Below the pieces are notes generated by a model. The model worked only from the letters and a program-made list of their open reading frames with translations, was not told where the DNA came from and ran no database searches. Positions 33,780-43,660 of a stretch of 43,660 bases of DNA are shown here, one piece after another. The position numbers were made by a program, and so were the translations under genes. Each line of letters opens with the position of its first letter. Position 1 is the stretch's first letter. Origin of the DNA: Brachionus koreanus (Eukaryota; Rotifera; Eurotatoria; Ploima; Brachionidae); NCBI GenBank assembly GCA_016987375.1, contig PJRA01000198.1:242843-286502 (forward strand), read 5' to 3'.

Positions 33780-36275
33780 TCAAATCATTAATAAAATTTT
33801 TACTTCTTTTTTTTCTGATTCCATTTTATGAAGATGCTTTAAATTCTCAAGATGCTTTGCAAGTTGTTTATGCTTAAAGAGCAAAGGTCCCCAATCTCTT
33901 TCAGGTTTAAATAATGTGCGCAAACTTCTCTTGTTTATGCAACATGCATCAATTAACATGTAGATAACCCAACCCACAGTTCCTGACAATATCGATGCTG
34001 TCATCAAATGACCGATCCAGTTGGCCCATTCAGGGAACACATAGTCATCTGTCTGCAATGGTTTGTACTCAACAATGGAAAAAATAGCCAAGCCGAAAAG
34101 TAAAATTGGCGAAATTAATTTCCAACTCAGTGCCCAGTACCAGGACAAACAGCGGTCAAAGCAACTTTTACCTATCATCATTGATATGTCTTTTTGAAAA
34201 TTTTTGTATCCATAGACCCATCCAATACAAATGCATTCGAGTGTTCCAATTAGTAGAACTGCCCATCCAGACGAAAATCTGTCCATTATTTCGATCCAAT
34301 ATTGACCACCCTTTTATTTACACTGAGTTACATTTATTGGCAAAATTAGGATACAAAATACCTGAGTGCAATAAGTTAAGCCTAGTAAATACATGATAGT
34401 GCACAAAAAGGCAATCAAAAGTTTTTTATATTTTTTTACTCTTGGCACACCATCACATATAGAGGTAATCACTGTTTCCAAAGTAGCAAACTAAATTTTA
34501 TTAATTAATTTTTTTGGATTTAATTTTTTTTTAATTTAATAAAAACTTGTGAATCCAAGCCTAATGTAAGCATCATAACAAAAAATATGACCGACCAGAA
34601 TGGAGCTCCAGCTAGTTGTGTAACTGCAAAAGGAAAAACAATGAACGAGAGACCCGAGCCAGATGAGACGACATCTTTGACTTGCTGCTGAGTCACATCA
34701 GCCAGATAGCCAATATAGGAAAACACAACAAATCCGGCAAATATAGCAGTCAATGCATTGCTTATTGTAATAACGAATGTATCTCTGAGAGTGTTCTGAT
34801 TGAATTTGTTATAGCTAGCCAAAGTAATCAAGCCACCATATGAAGTACTCATGGTGAAAAATATTTGAACAGCAGCATCGAACCACACGCTTATTTCCAA
34901 AAGTTTATTGAAATCAGGTTTTAGGTAAAATTCAATACCAATACCCGCGCCAGGTAATGTCCAGCCATTTATACCCAAAATTAGAAGCACCACATATGGA
35001 AATAAACTTGTGAAATAGACTACCTTACCACTTGATTTAATGCCTTTAAATATACATAAAAAAACTATAATCCATGCAATTCCTAGACAAAGTGCCAACT
35101 GCCATACAAGTGTACCAGAATTTTCCAGACCAGGAGTTTTTTGCAATATATAATTACTTTAAATAAATAAATTAAGACAAAATTTAAAAAAAATTTTTTT
35201 CATTTATTTTCGTTTTACTTGAAATAATCTTGAGAAGGCAAAACAGGTTTTTTGAATTCAAGACGTTTTTGAACATTCCACCAACCGATTGGACTCTTCC
35301 CTGCTGGACCACTGTAGTTGTAGCACAGACCATTATCATCTTTATACACGTCAGGTTGATTACATTTAACCACAAAACTTTCTCCAAAGTCATCTGTACA
35401 GTCTTTATTTTAGTTTAAAAAAAGCAAAAGCGTAAATTTAATTTTTTAAAATTTTTGTTTTTTTTTTTTATTTACTCGGGCTTGACCAACTAAAATTGCA
35501 TTTAGACCATGGCAGAGGTGATTGAAATGAGTTGTACAAAAAGTAAAGCGAATATGCTATGATCATGTTGTAGTAAAGACAAAAATAGAAGCTAGACACA
35601 TTCATTGATATTCCGAGACCTTTGAAAATTGGCGCCATTTTCCAGCATGATATCGGGCCTTGGCTCGTAAATTGACCGATGTTAAGCTCCAAATAAAAAA
35701 GAGGAATTCCAACAAAGAACAAAAAAATCAAATATGGAATCAAAAAAACACCACCTCCATTCTTATAGCACAAATAAGGACTTAAAAATTTTAATTTTAC
35801 TTTTAATAAAAAAAAATTTTTTTTTCAAATTTTTTTATTACAATCTCCACACTGCACCAAGACCAACAGCATAGCCCAAACACGATAGAAAAAAGTCAAA
35901 ACGTCCACTCCATGTGTCACGATCTTCGTCTGTTCGACTGGTCAAGTCAATTTCTCCTTTTGGCTCATATTCGCCATCAGCATATGCCGTATCAGTGAAT
36001 ACTTTATTTAAAATGAATTTTTTAACTCGTTGAGAAGTTCGTATGGTCGACTTGGGATTGGCAATTGTGACGGGTGTTTGAACAGTGGCTTTTGAGCCAT
36101 ACAAAGAGTTGCTACATGACGACTTAGCCTCGTAGCGAGTTTTCAACGATCTAGCATTATTGCCATTCAGTACATCGAACGACAAACTTGAGCTGTTCAA
36201 AATGCTAGGCGTTTTAGACCGAGTTTCGCTTTGATAAACTGGATTTTCATTGCTACCTGTCTGCTCGTCGCTCAT
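33780..36275 (-). CDS. SLC6-type sodium-dependent transporter
   Basis: Six exons on the minus strand: 35842-36275, 35476-35780, 35219-35402, 34547-35156, 34362-34490, 33780-34310; 730 aa. Long Ser/Thr-rich cytosolic N-terminus (about 1-125), then TM1 with [20 protein letters not shown], the NSS signature. Extracellular loop 2 has several Cys and N-x-S/T sites. TM6 reads [20 protein letters not shown] followed by ITLASYNKF, closest to glycine-transporter style; TM8 has LGLDSQFATLE. Gly at the place of the monoamine-transporter Asp (YAVGLG) argues for an amino acid, GABA or glycine substrate. Twelve helices can be placed; the final basic tail is cytosolic. Odd point: the Asn normally found in GLGN-x-WRF is Ala141. 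Introns 48-61 bp; donor of exon 4 (CAA|GTTTTT) is weak but phase and family demand it. Confidence 0.93.
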
Positions 36276-37525
36276 TTTGTCCTACTGCTTAAAAATATTC
36301 ACATTAATTTTGCCCTTAACAAAATAAATTAATTATTTACATGTCACTTAAAAAACTAAATTCACCACGGCCTATGCTTATTTATTATTCTAAAACTAGA
36401 TTCTAAAAAATCGATAGATTTAGCAAATGTCGTGAGCTATTTCTATATTTTTGCTCAGCTAAATTTGATTCAGATTTTTTTTTAATTTTTAATTTTGTTG
36501 ACCTTTATTTTTCAATTGAGCTTTTTTACGATTTTTGTCTGAGTCGATTTTACATTGGCTATTCGGATCGCTTGACTTCTAAATTTTGATAATTGTGCAA
36601 TTTAAATTAATCCAAAATTGAATATGTTTTATATTTTAAATTTACTGAATAGAATATGACTTGCTAGTGTAATGCAAGTGAAATAAAATAGAATAAACTT
36701 AGATTGTATTATTCGAGTAAAAGTTATTTGAATTTATAGAAATTTTGGCTTGATTTTTAGACATGAATACCTATACAAGCAAAAATAGGATTTCGTCTGT
36801 AGTGATCAAAATAACCACTAATTTAACAATGGCCTAAGGATATATGTCAAAGTAGAAACTAGATTTTTTTAATTTTAAGAAATAAGAAATTATTCAAGAA
36901 TATTTTTAAATTGGGTAAACAAGTTTACTGACTCTAAACTCTCGAATGAAAATACTATCTAGTTTAGCTGGGTCAAGTAAGCATGGTCTAAGCGATCAGT
37001 CTTATTGTGCTCATTTTCATAATTATTTTTTTATTCTATTTAGTTTAGTTTGAATAAATAAATTTTAATGACATTAAATATGGCTATAAGTGAAATTATT
37101 AAATGTTTGAATGATGGATTTTTAAGAAAATTTTTGAAAAATAATTTTCTACCAAAAAAAATTAATTTAATTATTAAAATTTGTTTATTTATTTTCTTAT
37201 TTTAAGAAGAAAACTTTTTTTCTATATTGTCCACTTCTAAACTAGAACACTGCTTTCTGATTAATTTGATGATTTGTTTTGAGATCTCTCTTGTTTAAAC
37301 TTTTGAATCAATGTGTCAGAATAAAACAATACAAGGTGGATAATGGTCTCTTTAAATTTGATACAAAATAAAAACAAATAGTACATGATATTTAAGTATA
37401 TGTTTTATCATATAGAAAGAACAGCAAGGCTACTTTAAAATTTGCTCGACACTTAATCTGCTGTAGCTCTTATTATTATTCTTTTATTTTAATCATATGA
37501 CCATACTATATTTTTAATAAATGAA
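36276..37525. other. Upstream region of SLC6 gene, spacer
   Basis: The first few hundred bases must hold the SLC6 promoter. Short frames (24 and 35 codons at about 36764 and 36948, plus strand) are not convincing. No transposon ends recognised before 37526. Confidence 0.4.
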
Positions 37526-37723
37526 CGAAATAGAACAAAAATTATTGCTAAAAAGACTTGTAACTTTTTTTCTAAGTTTTTTAACAACTCTCCAAATGCA
37601 ACATATTGCATCATAAAAAATTGTATCAATAGTTAAAGTCTGCTGAATCTCTAATCAATAGAACAGATCAAAATATGACATTTTGTACATTTGTTTTGTT
37701 CTATTGTACTTAATTTCACAAAC
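37526..37723. mobile_element. Foldback element related to the TTGTGAAATT group
   Basis: Left side AATAGAACAAAAATTATT...CTAAAAAGACTTGTAAC; right side ATTTGTTTTGTTCTATTG followed by AATTTCACAAAC. The right arm is roughly the reverse complement of the left and ends in AATTTCACAA, the shared terminus. The left block (about 37526-37580) is similar to 43592-43650 at the right window edge. Confidence 0.5.
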
Positions 37724-37900
37724 GATAAAAAAATAATGAATTTTTCAAATTTTATTCGATTAAAAAATTGAATTTTTTTTGATTTTTGAAAATTTTAAGT
37801 TAAAGAGATTAAATGAAATGAATAATTTCAAGTTTTTTTATTTCTATTAGTTTGTTCTAATCAACTAACACAAAATGCACAAATAATTCTAGTGTCGGTG

Positions 37901-38220
37901 TATTGTGAAATTCAAATACAAACATATTTTGATAAATTAAAATTTACTAAAATAAAATGTTAAAAAAAAAGATCTTTTTTATCTTTTTATATAATCTAAA
38001 ATAAAATTTTTACTTTTCTTTTTAGGAAATCAAATTAACAATCAATTAAAATTTTTTTTTAATTGTTTATTATTTGTCTTTTTTTTGCATAAGAAAAAAT
38101 ATTTGAATTAAAAAAAGTGTAACAAAGTATGTTTTTTTTTTTGTTTAAAAGTTTTATTTTAATAGATTTTAATTTTAATCAAAATAGAAGAAAATCAATT
38201 TGAATATGAATTTCAGAACA
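37901..38220. mobile_element. Foldback element, family TTGTGAAATT, copy 3
   Basis: Left terminus TATTGTGAAATTCAAATACA, identical over more than 20 bases to copy 1 at 6981, then GATAAATTAAAATTTACT as in copy 2. The right arm (about 38150-38216) is a worn reverse complement, TTTTATTTTAATAGATTTTA to ATGAATTTCA. Right boundary approximate. Confidence 0.6.
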
Positions 38221-38739
38221 CCGTCAGTCCAATTATTAAAGACATTAACAATTTGTATGCACAATGGTGAATCTATTCAATAATAAAAAGAAGAAACCAT
38301 AACAGACAATTTTTTTATCCCATCATTTTATAATAATTATGGTACAATTAGATTTATTTCTCAAATCGATAATTCTTTTTAAATAAAACATTAAAATCTT
38401 AAAATGTTAGAAAATATAAAATCATTATGCTTTGACTGTGATAATAATTTCTAAAATTCGTTAAGAAAAATTTTGAATTTCTTCTTCAACAGCAGTTAAT
38501 CAATGCAATAGGGTAAAGATTTTTTTGAAAAATTTCTTTCTCTTTTTTTTTAAATGTTTTAAAAATTTTAAAATGAAAAGGTAAAAGATATTTGACTGGT
38601 AATAAAGATAAAAATTTTTTTTTTATGATTTTATAATTTTATAATTTATGTGACCTTTCTTTAAAATAATAATTTTTATTAATTATGTAAAATATATTTT
38701 AAATCTTTATTAAAAAAAAAATCAAATACTACTTATGCA

Positions 38740-39508
38740 TTATGGTAATGCGTTGCTCGACACCAGGCTCATTTTTAAATAATCTCCCGCACTGTATGAT
38801 TGCTTCTTTGACTCTTTTACAGCAATTTGGGTCTTTTTAGGAGCATTTGGAATTTTTGAATACTTCGCTAACTTATTCTTTGTCTGATTTATTTTTTAAG
38901 TTTATTAATTAATAGAATAATTTATATTTTACATCATTACTTCATTAAAAAAGTTCAAAAAAGATTATTTTAATATCAAATATTTTTTTGAATTTTCAAA
39001 TTAAATCATTATATTCACATTTTGATAATAATTATTTATTACAAATTTTTGTGACCTATTTCAGTAAGCTTAGTGACAAAAAAAAACTTTTACAAATTTA
39101 TTACTATAAAATTTTTTGCTTTTTAAATTAAAGAATTGAGTTTAATATTTTAATATATTAATTTTAATAAACTAAAAGTAAATTCAAAAGAGCTAATTGA
39201 TAAAAATATAGAATTTAACTTTTATCTTGACATTTTGAAGCATGCTCGGAATATCGCAATATAATATTTTCAATTTACAAAATTTGTGCGAAATTCCCCT
39301 CAAACTAATAATATTGAAAATAACGTAATCATCCGAATTTAATGACATGTCAATTGATTTAAAATTTTTAATTTATGTCACTAAAAAGACATGTAATTTT
39401 AGAGACATGTCAATCAATTCGGATAATTACGTTAAAAAGCAATCAATTTGCACAGTTCTTGCAGACTTGCACAATAGGTGAAACAACAGTTGTTTCACTT
39501 TGTTTCAT
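38740..39508 (-). CDS. Possible small two-exon gene, 61 aa
   Basis: The exon 38740-38883 on the minus strand is clearly coding-like: after ATAAATCAG it reads TKNKLAKYSKIPNAPKKTQI, then AVKESKKQSYSAGDYLKMSL and VSSNALP with a stop, in a stretch richer in GC than its surroundings. A candidate first exon, 39467-39508, starts with ATG right behind TTTTGCAG and reads MKQSETTVVSPIVQ; joined at CAA|GTCTGC it gives a 61-aa basic protein in phase. The 583-bp intron would contain the MITE at 39321-39434. No family recognised. The donor is poor, so the first exon may be wrong; the terminal exon could belong to another unseen upstream exon. Confidence 0.35.
39321..39434. mobile_element. 114-bp MITE with 19-bp terminal repeats
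   Basis: TAACGTAATCATCCGAATT (39321-39339) is answered by AATTCGGATAATTACGTTA (39416-39434) with one mismatch; the match continues to GACATGTC with two more mismatches, about 31 bp in all. TA at both ends fits a TA target, as for Tc1/mariner-type MITEs. No coding capacity. Confidence 0.75.
39478..39498. repeat. 21-bp near-perfect palindrome
   Basis: GTGAAACAAC-A-GTTGTTTCAC: ten-base arms around one central base, inside the candidate first exon described above. It could be a protein-binding site or a small foldback. Confidence 0.6.
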
Positions 39509-40137
39509 CTGCAAAACAAATTTATGACTAATAGAACAAAAGTTAAAAGATTTTTTATTTTTTGTTTTGGAATTTTTTTATGAAATTTCACAATGCTTAG
39601 ACTTTAGTTGATGATTTTTCTTTGTTTCTTAAAATAAACTAATTTCTTGTTTGAAATAAATATTAAATAATGAGAATTTATTAAATGATCAATATTTTTT
39701 ATTAATTAGTATTATGATGATATTTATTAAATAATGAGTACATAAATAATAAATAAACGATTTGTAAAAACACCAGTAGAAATAAACAAATGATAAGTAA
39801 CAATAATTTTTATAAAAAAAGTATTCATTAAAAATAAAAATAATTAATAATTTTATTGTCTAAAATAAAACATTTATTTACAAACTAAAGTATGTGTCTT
39901 ATGTATCATTGAACAGACAATTAGATAAAAAAATGGATAAAAACCTAATTACATAAAATTTTTATCAATTTTCTCTAAATGTTTAATTAAACTATAATAA
40001 CAAACGATTAAAGAAAAATTTAATTTTTTATTTTCGTTTTTTTTTTAATTTCAATTTGTATTTGTAAAAAAATAAATCATATTAAATTTTGATTTTCCTA
40101 AATAGAAAATAAGTTTTTGTTTAAACAAATTCGAGCT
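39509..40137. other. Spacer upstream of the small gene, 3' of the lipase
   Basis: AT-rich. AATTTCACAA at 39584-39593 is a further lone copy of the foldback-element terminus. Otherwise nothing seen. Confidence 0.45.
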
Positions 40138-41862
40138 TTATTGAATAGAACGACGCAAAAGTCTATACAGAAAGCTTTGTACTGTGCAATCGTTGCTTTG
40201 AATTGGAACACTTAACTTCTGTTGGTCGCTTATTTCAGTGTTTGCTGAACATCTACTGTACCTAAATTTTTAAAACAAAAAAAAATAAAAAATAAATTTT
40301 CAAAATAAATTTCTATCTTACACTTCGTCAATTTCAACGTTTGTCAATCTTAACTTGTCAAAGCTAAATTTGACTGCATTAGGATCAGAACCAAAAAAAG
40401 GCTTTGATTTTTTGTTAAATTGTAAATTAACTGCTGGTACATAGCTCAAATCATTAGGTGTCACAAACATTCTTGTAATTGTCGTTCCTGGATTGATGTC
40501 ATCATTGGTCCTTGGATTAAAATGTAGAAAATTGAAAAAAACAAAATCTAGAATTTACTTGGTTAGAGCAACCTGATCGCCAGCATTAGTATCAATTAAA
40601 ATTTCTCCAGCTGTTTTTTGTGAACTAGAACTAATTTGAATCTCAAATTTGTGATGATAACCACAATATGGAGCATCAATAGTTGTTTTTAAAAACATTG
40701 ATCCTCTACCACGGAAATTTAATGTAAAGTAGCCCATAGCTGAACACTTATCGTTTGCACAGCTGACACATTGTCCATTTTCAAAATTTTCTTTAGAATC
40801 ACAAGCAAAGCCAATATACGTGCAGGGAGAACGAATCGACTCAATAAAATATTCAAGAACTTTGTTGTGACTGCATCCGACTTTCTCTGTGGGATCAGCA
40901 CCGCCTCCCAACAACTCACCAATTATTGAACTCAAGCCAGGACAGCCTGGTTGAAATTCACCTCCATTTACGTAAAAATCTACATGACCAACCGGCATTA
41001 TTATACCAAATGCAAAGCTAAGCAATGTGCCTGCATTTGTGTGAATAGCGTCAACTAAATCAGCATCTGTTGGGTCAAGTCTTACCGCTGGATCCATGTC
41101 TTCAAAAAAAGGACCGGCTGTGTCAAGTCCTGAAATTCTATTGAAACGAATAAAAGCTGCATTGGAGGCATATCCACATGCGTGTGCACCCAGACTGTGA
41201 CCAATGCAATGGACATTCAAGCTTCTCGGATTCAAATTGTAATACTGCTTTCTTATCTCATTAATTAACAAACCAGTTTGCTTACCAACCAAGCGAATGT
41301 TGGTCGAAGCGTTGTTGTACAATGGAAAAGTGGCGCCATTGCCCCATCCAACAATTATTACATTAACTGATTCTTGATTTAATATTTCATTTTTCATTCT
41401 ATGTAGCCAATTTGTTGATCTATTATTGCTGAATCCGTGAATGATTATTTTCAAAGGCAATAATCGATTGAAGTTAGTCGAATCTAAATTCAAATTATTA
41501 TATGACAAAAGTTGCTCCTGGTCTTTATTTTGTTTCGTAAAAAGCAAAAATTCTGTATTCAGCTCATCTGGATCTAGTGGCAAATAATTTCCAGTGAAAT
41601 TAAATGGATAGCTGTTACTAAAGCATCCTATTTTTTTAATATAGAAATAGTTTAAATTTTTTTTATTTTAATTTACCCTCAGGATAGCAAATTTCTGTGT
41701 CAGGAGGGTAAGGACCATATAAAGGTCGTTTGGTTGTCGTTGTTTCCTGACCGTAAGCAGAGCCTATTTAAAAAAAAACATTTTTTTAACAAAAATATTT
41801 CATTAATATTTTCTTTAATGACTACTTATAAAAATTCCAATTATCAAAAGATAAAATTTCAT
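40138..41862 (-). CDS. Secreted pancreatic-type lipase
   Basis: Five exons on the minus strand: 41826-41862, 41677-41763, 40559-41627, 40322-40510, 40138-40261; 501 aa. Signal peptide MKFYLLIIGIFISSAYG, split by an intron. Then EICYPEGCFSNSYPF, as at the start of mature pancreatic lipases, and the alpha/beta-hydrolase domain: Ser186 in GHSLGAH, Asp210 in GLDTAGP, His295 in GCSHNKVLEYF form the triad. IIIHGF and VGWGNGA flank the oxyanion region. The C-terminal part after about residue 340 resembles a PLAT/C2-like domain (YCGYHHKFEIQIS). Family role: extracellular triglyceride or phospholipid hydrolysis, here probably digestive. The lid between the Asp and His appears short. Introns 48-63 bp. 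The stop lies inside AATAAA. Confidence 0.93.
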
Positions 41863-42107
41863 TTTTAATTTTATTAAATAATATATCTTTACATTTTATA
41901 CACTGTAATTCTAAGCTTGTGACCAAGATAATAGTTTTGTTTTATCTTATTAAAATTATTATTTTTAGAATGTCTAGAGCAACAGGTTTACGCAATTAGA
42001 TAATAACAAACGAGATACACAAGAAAGATAAATTCGCCCAATTTATTAATAAATAAACACATAGAAGACAAAAAATAAAAATTTATTTATTTAAAAACTT
42101 TTAAAGT

Positions 42108-42913
42108 TTATTTAGGAACAACTGATTTATCGAATTTAATTGTGTAATAAGCCCATCCATCTGAATGAATTATATCTGTTTTACAAGGCTTAATTAAAAA
42201 AAATTAATTTTAAATTAAAAAAATATATATATCAATGAATACAAAATTGCTTTCGTTTAAAATAGATTCAATTATTCCAGCGTTTAAATACGCACAGCTG
42301 AAATTCACTTAAAAAAAAATTGAACAAAAAAAATTTTTTTTTTGATTAAATTTTACATCGATCATTAGGCAAAAATTTATTGATAATTGGATCTTTTTCC
42401 ATTATGTAATCTAAAATATAAGTAAATTTTGAAATAAAAATAGTTTATCAATTAATTTTGTAAGCATACAAATTTGAGGGTCACTTAAGTCTCTCTCTAG
42501 CTTGTCCGCCTCTTTTCCATAAATACTCTTTATTTTTTGATTAATGAATATTTACTAACAATATTATTTACAATTACTTTCCAAACATATTTTTTTATAA
42601 AGTTAAGTTGATCCAGAAATTTGACTTCTCGCTTGTTATTTCGATCTCTGTAATAAGTCAAATCAAGCAAGCGCACTCCAATGAATCGGCCAAAATCTGT
42701 CATTCTCATTTGAAAGTCAGCTATACCATTGCTGTGCTTGTTCGAATAGGTAACCATTTCAACTATCAACAAAGCAAAAGTGCTCAAATTGATCTGAAAT
42801 AATTTAATAAAGATAAACTTGTCATTAATTTAATTAATCGTTTTATTTACTTCTCCTCTTTGTTTTGGTATCGGTTTGTCCAAACAACTTGGTTTGACAT
42901 TTTCAGAATCCAT
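42108..42913 (-). CDS. TRAPPC5: TRAPPC5 (Trs31) vesicle tethering subunit
   Basis: Six exons on the minus strand: 42851-42913, 42578-42793, 42470-42527, 42357-42410, 42243-42307, 42108-42188; 178 aa (human 188). The N-terminus is divergent; from INLSTFALLIVEMVTYS on it follows the Bet3-like fold: DFGRFIGVRLLDL, REVKFLDQLNFIKKYVWK, SIYGKEADKLE, YYIMEKDPIINKF, NFSCAYLNAGIIESIL, and the last strand WAYYTIKF. Family role: core subunit of the TRAPP complexes that activate Rab1 in ER-Golgi traffic and autophagy. Five introns of 50-57 bp; the three middle exons are only 54-65 bp. All phases close. The stop codon lies in AATAAA. 245 bp separate it from the lipase start on the same strand. Confidence 0.93.
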
Positions 42914-43566
42914 TTTAATTAAATTTTTTTCAACAAATTTCTCATTTTAATCACATGTCAGTATTTTTATATGTTTGAATAATGCCAAAAAAATTGTCTT
43001 GAAATATTTTAAAATTTTTTTGTTTTTATTTTACATAAAACATAGAAATTAGTAAGAATAATAATTTATTTTAATTGTTAAAAATAATAAAATATAGTAA
43101 TAGCTAAAACTAGCTTGTACGTTTTCTTTCCTTTCCTAGGTTTACTTGAGAAAGATTTGGTTTATTCAATCAATGAGTTTTATTCCTTTCTCCAAGAGAA
43201 AGATAAGAAATAAAAAGAAATGCAGAGAAAAGGATATGAATAAAAAGCTTGCAAATTAGCTTTAGTTTGTACTTTATCACCACTTTCAGATTGAATTTTA
43301 TTAAATAAATAATTTAAAATATTTTCTAATTGCTTTGATCTCTGCAGAGACGAACAATAAAGTAGATATATCTACTTCAGAGAAGACTTTGTTTTTAAAA
43401 AATTGCTTAATAATATTATAGTTAAAGTCCACGAAAAACGAAAAGGAAAAAATTTAATTTTTTACTTATATTATCCAATTTAAAATATTTTGATCCAAAG
43501 CATGTGATTTCCTATAATTAAAGCATACTTGATATGTTATTTTTATTCATATTTATTTTTTTGGTT
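42914..43566. other. Upstream region of TRAPPC5 with a possible exon
   Basis: At 43140-43213 on the plus strand, after a pyrimidine-rich acceptor (TTTCTTTCCTTTCCTAG), a frame reads LLEKDLVYSINEFYSFLQEK then DKK and a stop; it looks coding but has no partner exon here. Two perfect palindromes sit at 43339-43350 (TCTCTGCAGAGA) and 43360-43377 (AAGTAGATATATCTACTT). The TRAPPC5 promoter must be in the left part. Confidence 0.3.
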
Positions 43567-43660
43567 TTGTGAAATTTAGTACAAAATAGAAGAATTGAAC
43601 AAAAATTAATACTAAAAAAGCTTATAACTTTTTTTCTGAAGGCTTTTAATTAATTCTGTT
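43567..43660. mobile_element. Foldback element of the TTGTGAAATT group, cut by window edge
   Basis: Begins TTGTGAAATTTAGTACAAAA and continues GAACAAAAATTAATACTAAA, similar to the element at 37526-37723. Only one side is inside the window. Confidence 0.45.

Noticed and set aside
36764..37056. Short plus-strand frames of 24 and 35 codons upstream of the SLC6 gene
   Set aside because: Length is expected by chance; no family resemblance or splice context strong enough.

Overview
The window looks like nuclear DNA of a small, gene-dense, very AT-rich invertebrate animal. The evidence is spliceosomal GT-AG introns (many of only 45-75 bp), two eukaryotic tRNA genes with internal A and B boxes, animal-type gene content (NUP155, LTA4H, an SLC6 transporter, a pancreatic-type lipase, RAD23, TRAPPC5), and animal-type transposon remains (LINEs, pogo/Tigger, many small foldback elements). 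A monogonont rotifer of the Brachionus kind would fit the composition and compactness, but nothing here proves it. The standard genetic code works throughout.

Layout, left to right. 1-2074: a gene cut by the left edge on the minus strand, then two identical tRNA-Leu(TAG) genes in inverted orientation with a TTAA-flanked foldback element between them. 2075-6196: NOL10 (-) and RAD23 (+), divergent. 6197-7998: transposon-rich spacer (foldback element, LINE relic). 7999-11793: a compact housekeeping block in which FDX2 (+) and CUTC (-) converge on a shared palindromic poly(A) site, CUTC lies 123 bp behind EXOSC1 (-), and SNRPA1 (+) diverges from EXOSC1. 13459-22089: NUP155 (+), eight exons, with long introns that hold foldback sequences, a copy of its own first 21 coding bases and an antisense coding-like relic. 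23293-24322: a multi-pass membrane protein distantly TspO-like (-). 24323-27759: transposon spacer with a pogo/Tigger relic and a 5'-truncated LINE flanked by 14-bp direct repeats. 27979-36275: a secreted orphan protein (-), LTA4H (+), a proline-rich protein (+) and an SLC6 transporter (-). 36276-40137: mostly spacer with several foldback elements and one possible tiny two-exon gene. 40138-42913: a secreted lipase (-) and TRAPPC5 (-). The rest is spacer.

The genes serve unrelated housekeeping pathways: ribosome biogenesis (NOL10), proteasome shuttling and DNA repair (RAD23), iron-sulfur assembly (FDX2), RNA exosome (EXOSC1), splicing (SNRPA1), nuclear pore (NUP155), vesicle tethering (TRAPPC5), lipid digestion and amino-acid or transmitter uptake. 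I see no operon-like pathway, defence system or secondary-metabolite cluster. The most distinctive things are: a recurrent terminal motif TTGTGAAATT linking several foldback elements; LINE 3' ends built as a short hairpin plus tandem repeats; stop codons embedded in the AATAAA signal in four genes; a bidirectional poly(A) palindrome; a CUTC start codon that seems to be made by splicing; and an SLC6 protein lacking the usual sodium-site Asn. Exon boundaries were deduced by hand from reading frame, GT-AG rule and remembered family alignments; all of them keep frame, but none is confirmed by transcript data.
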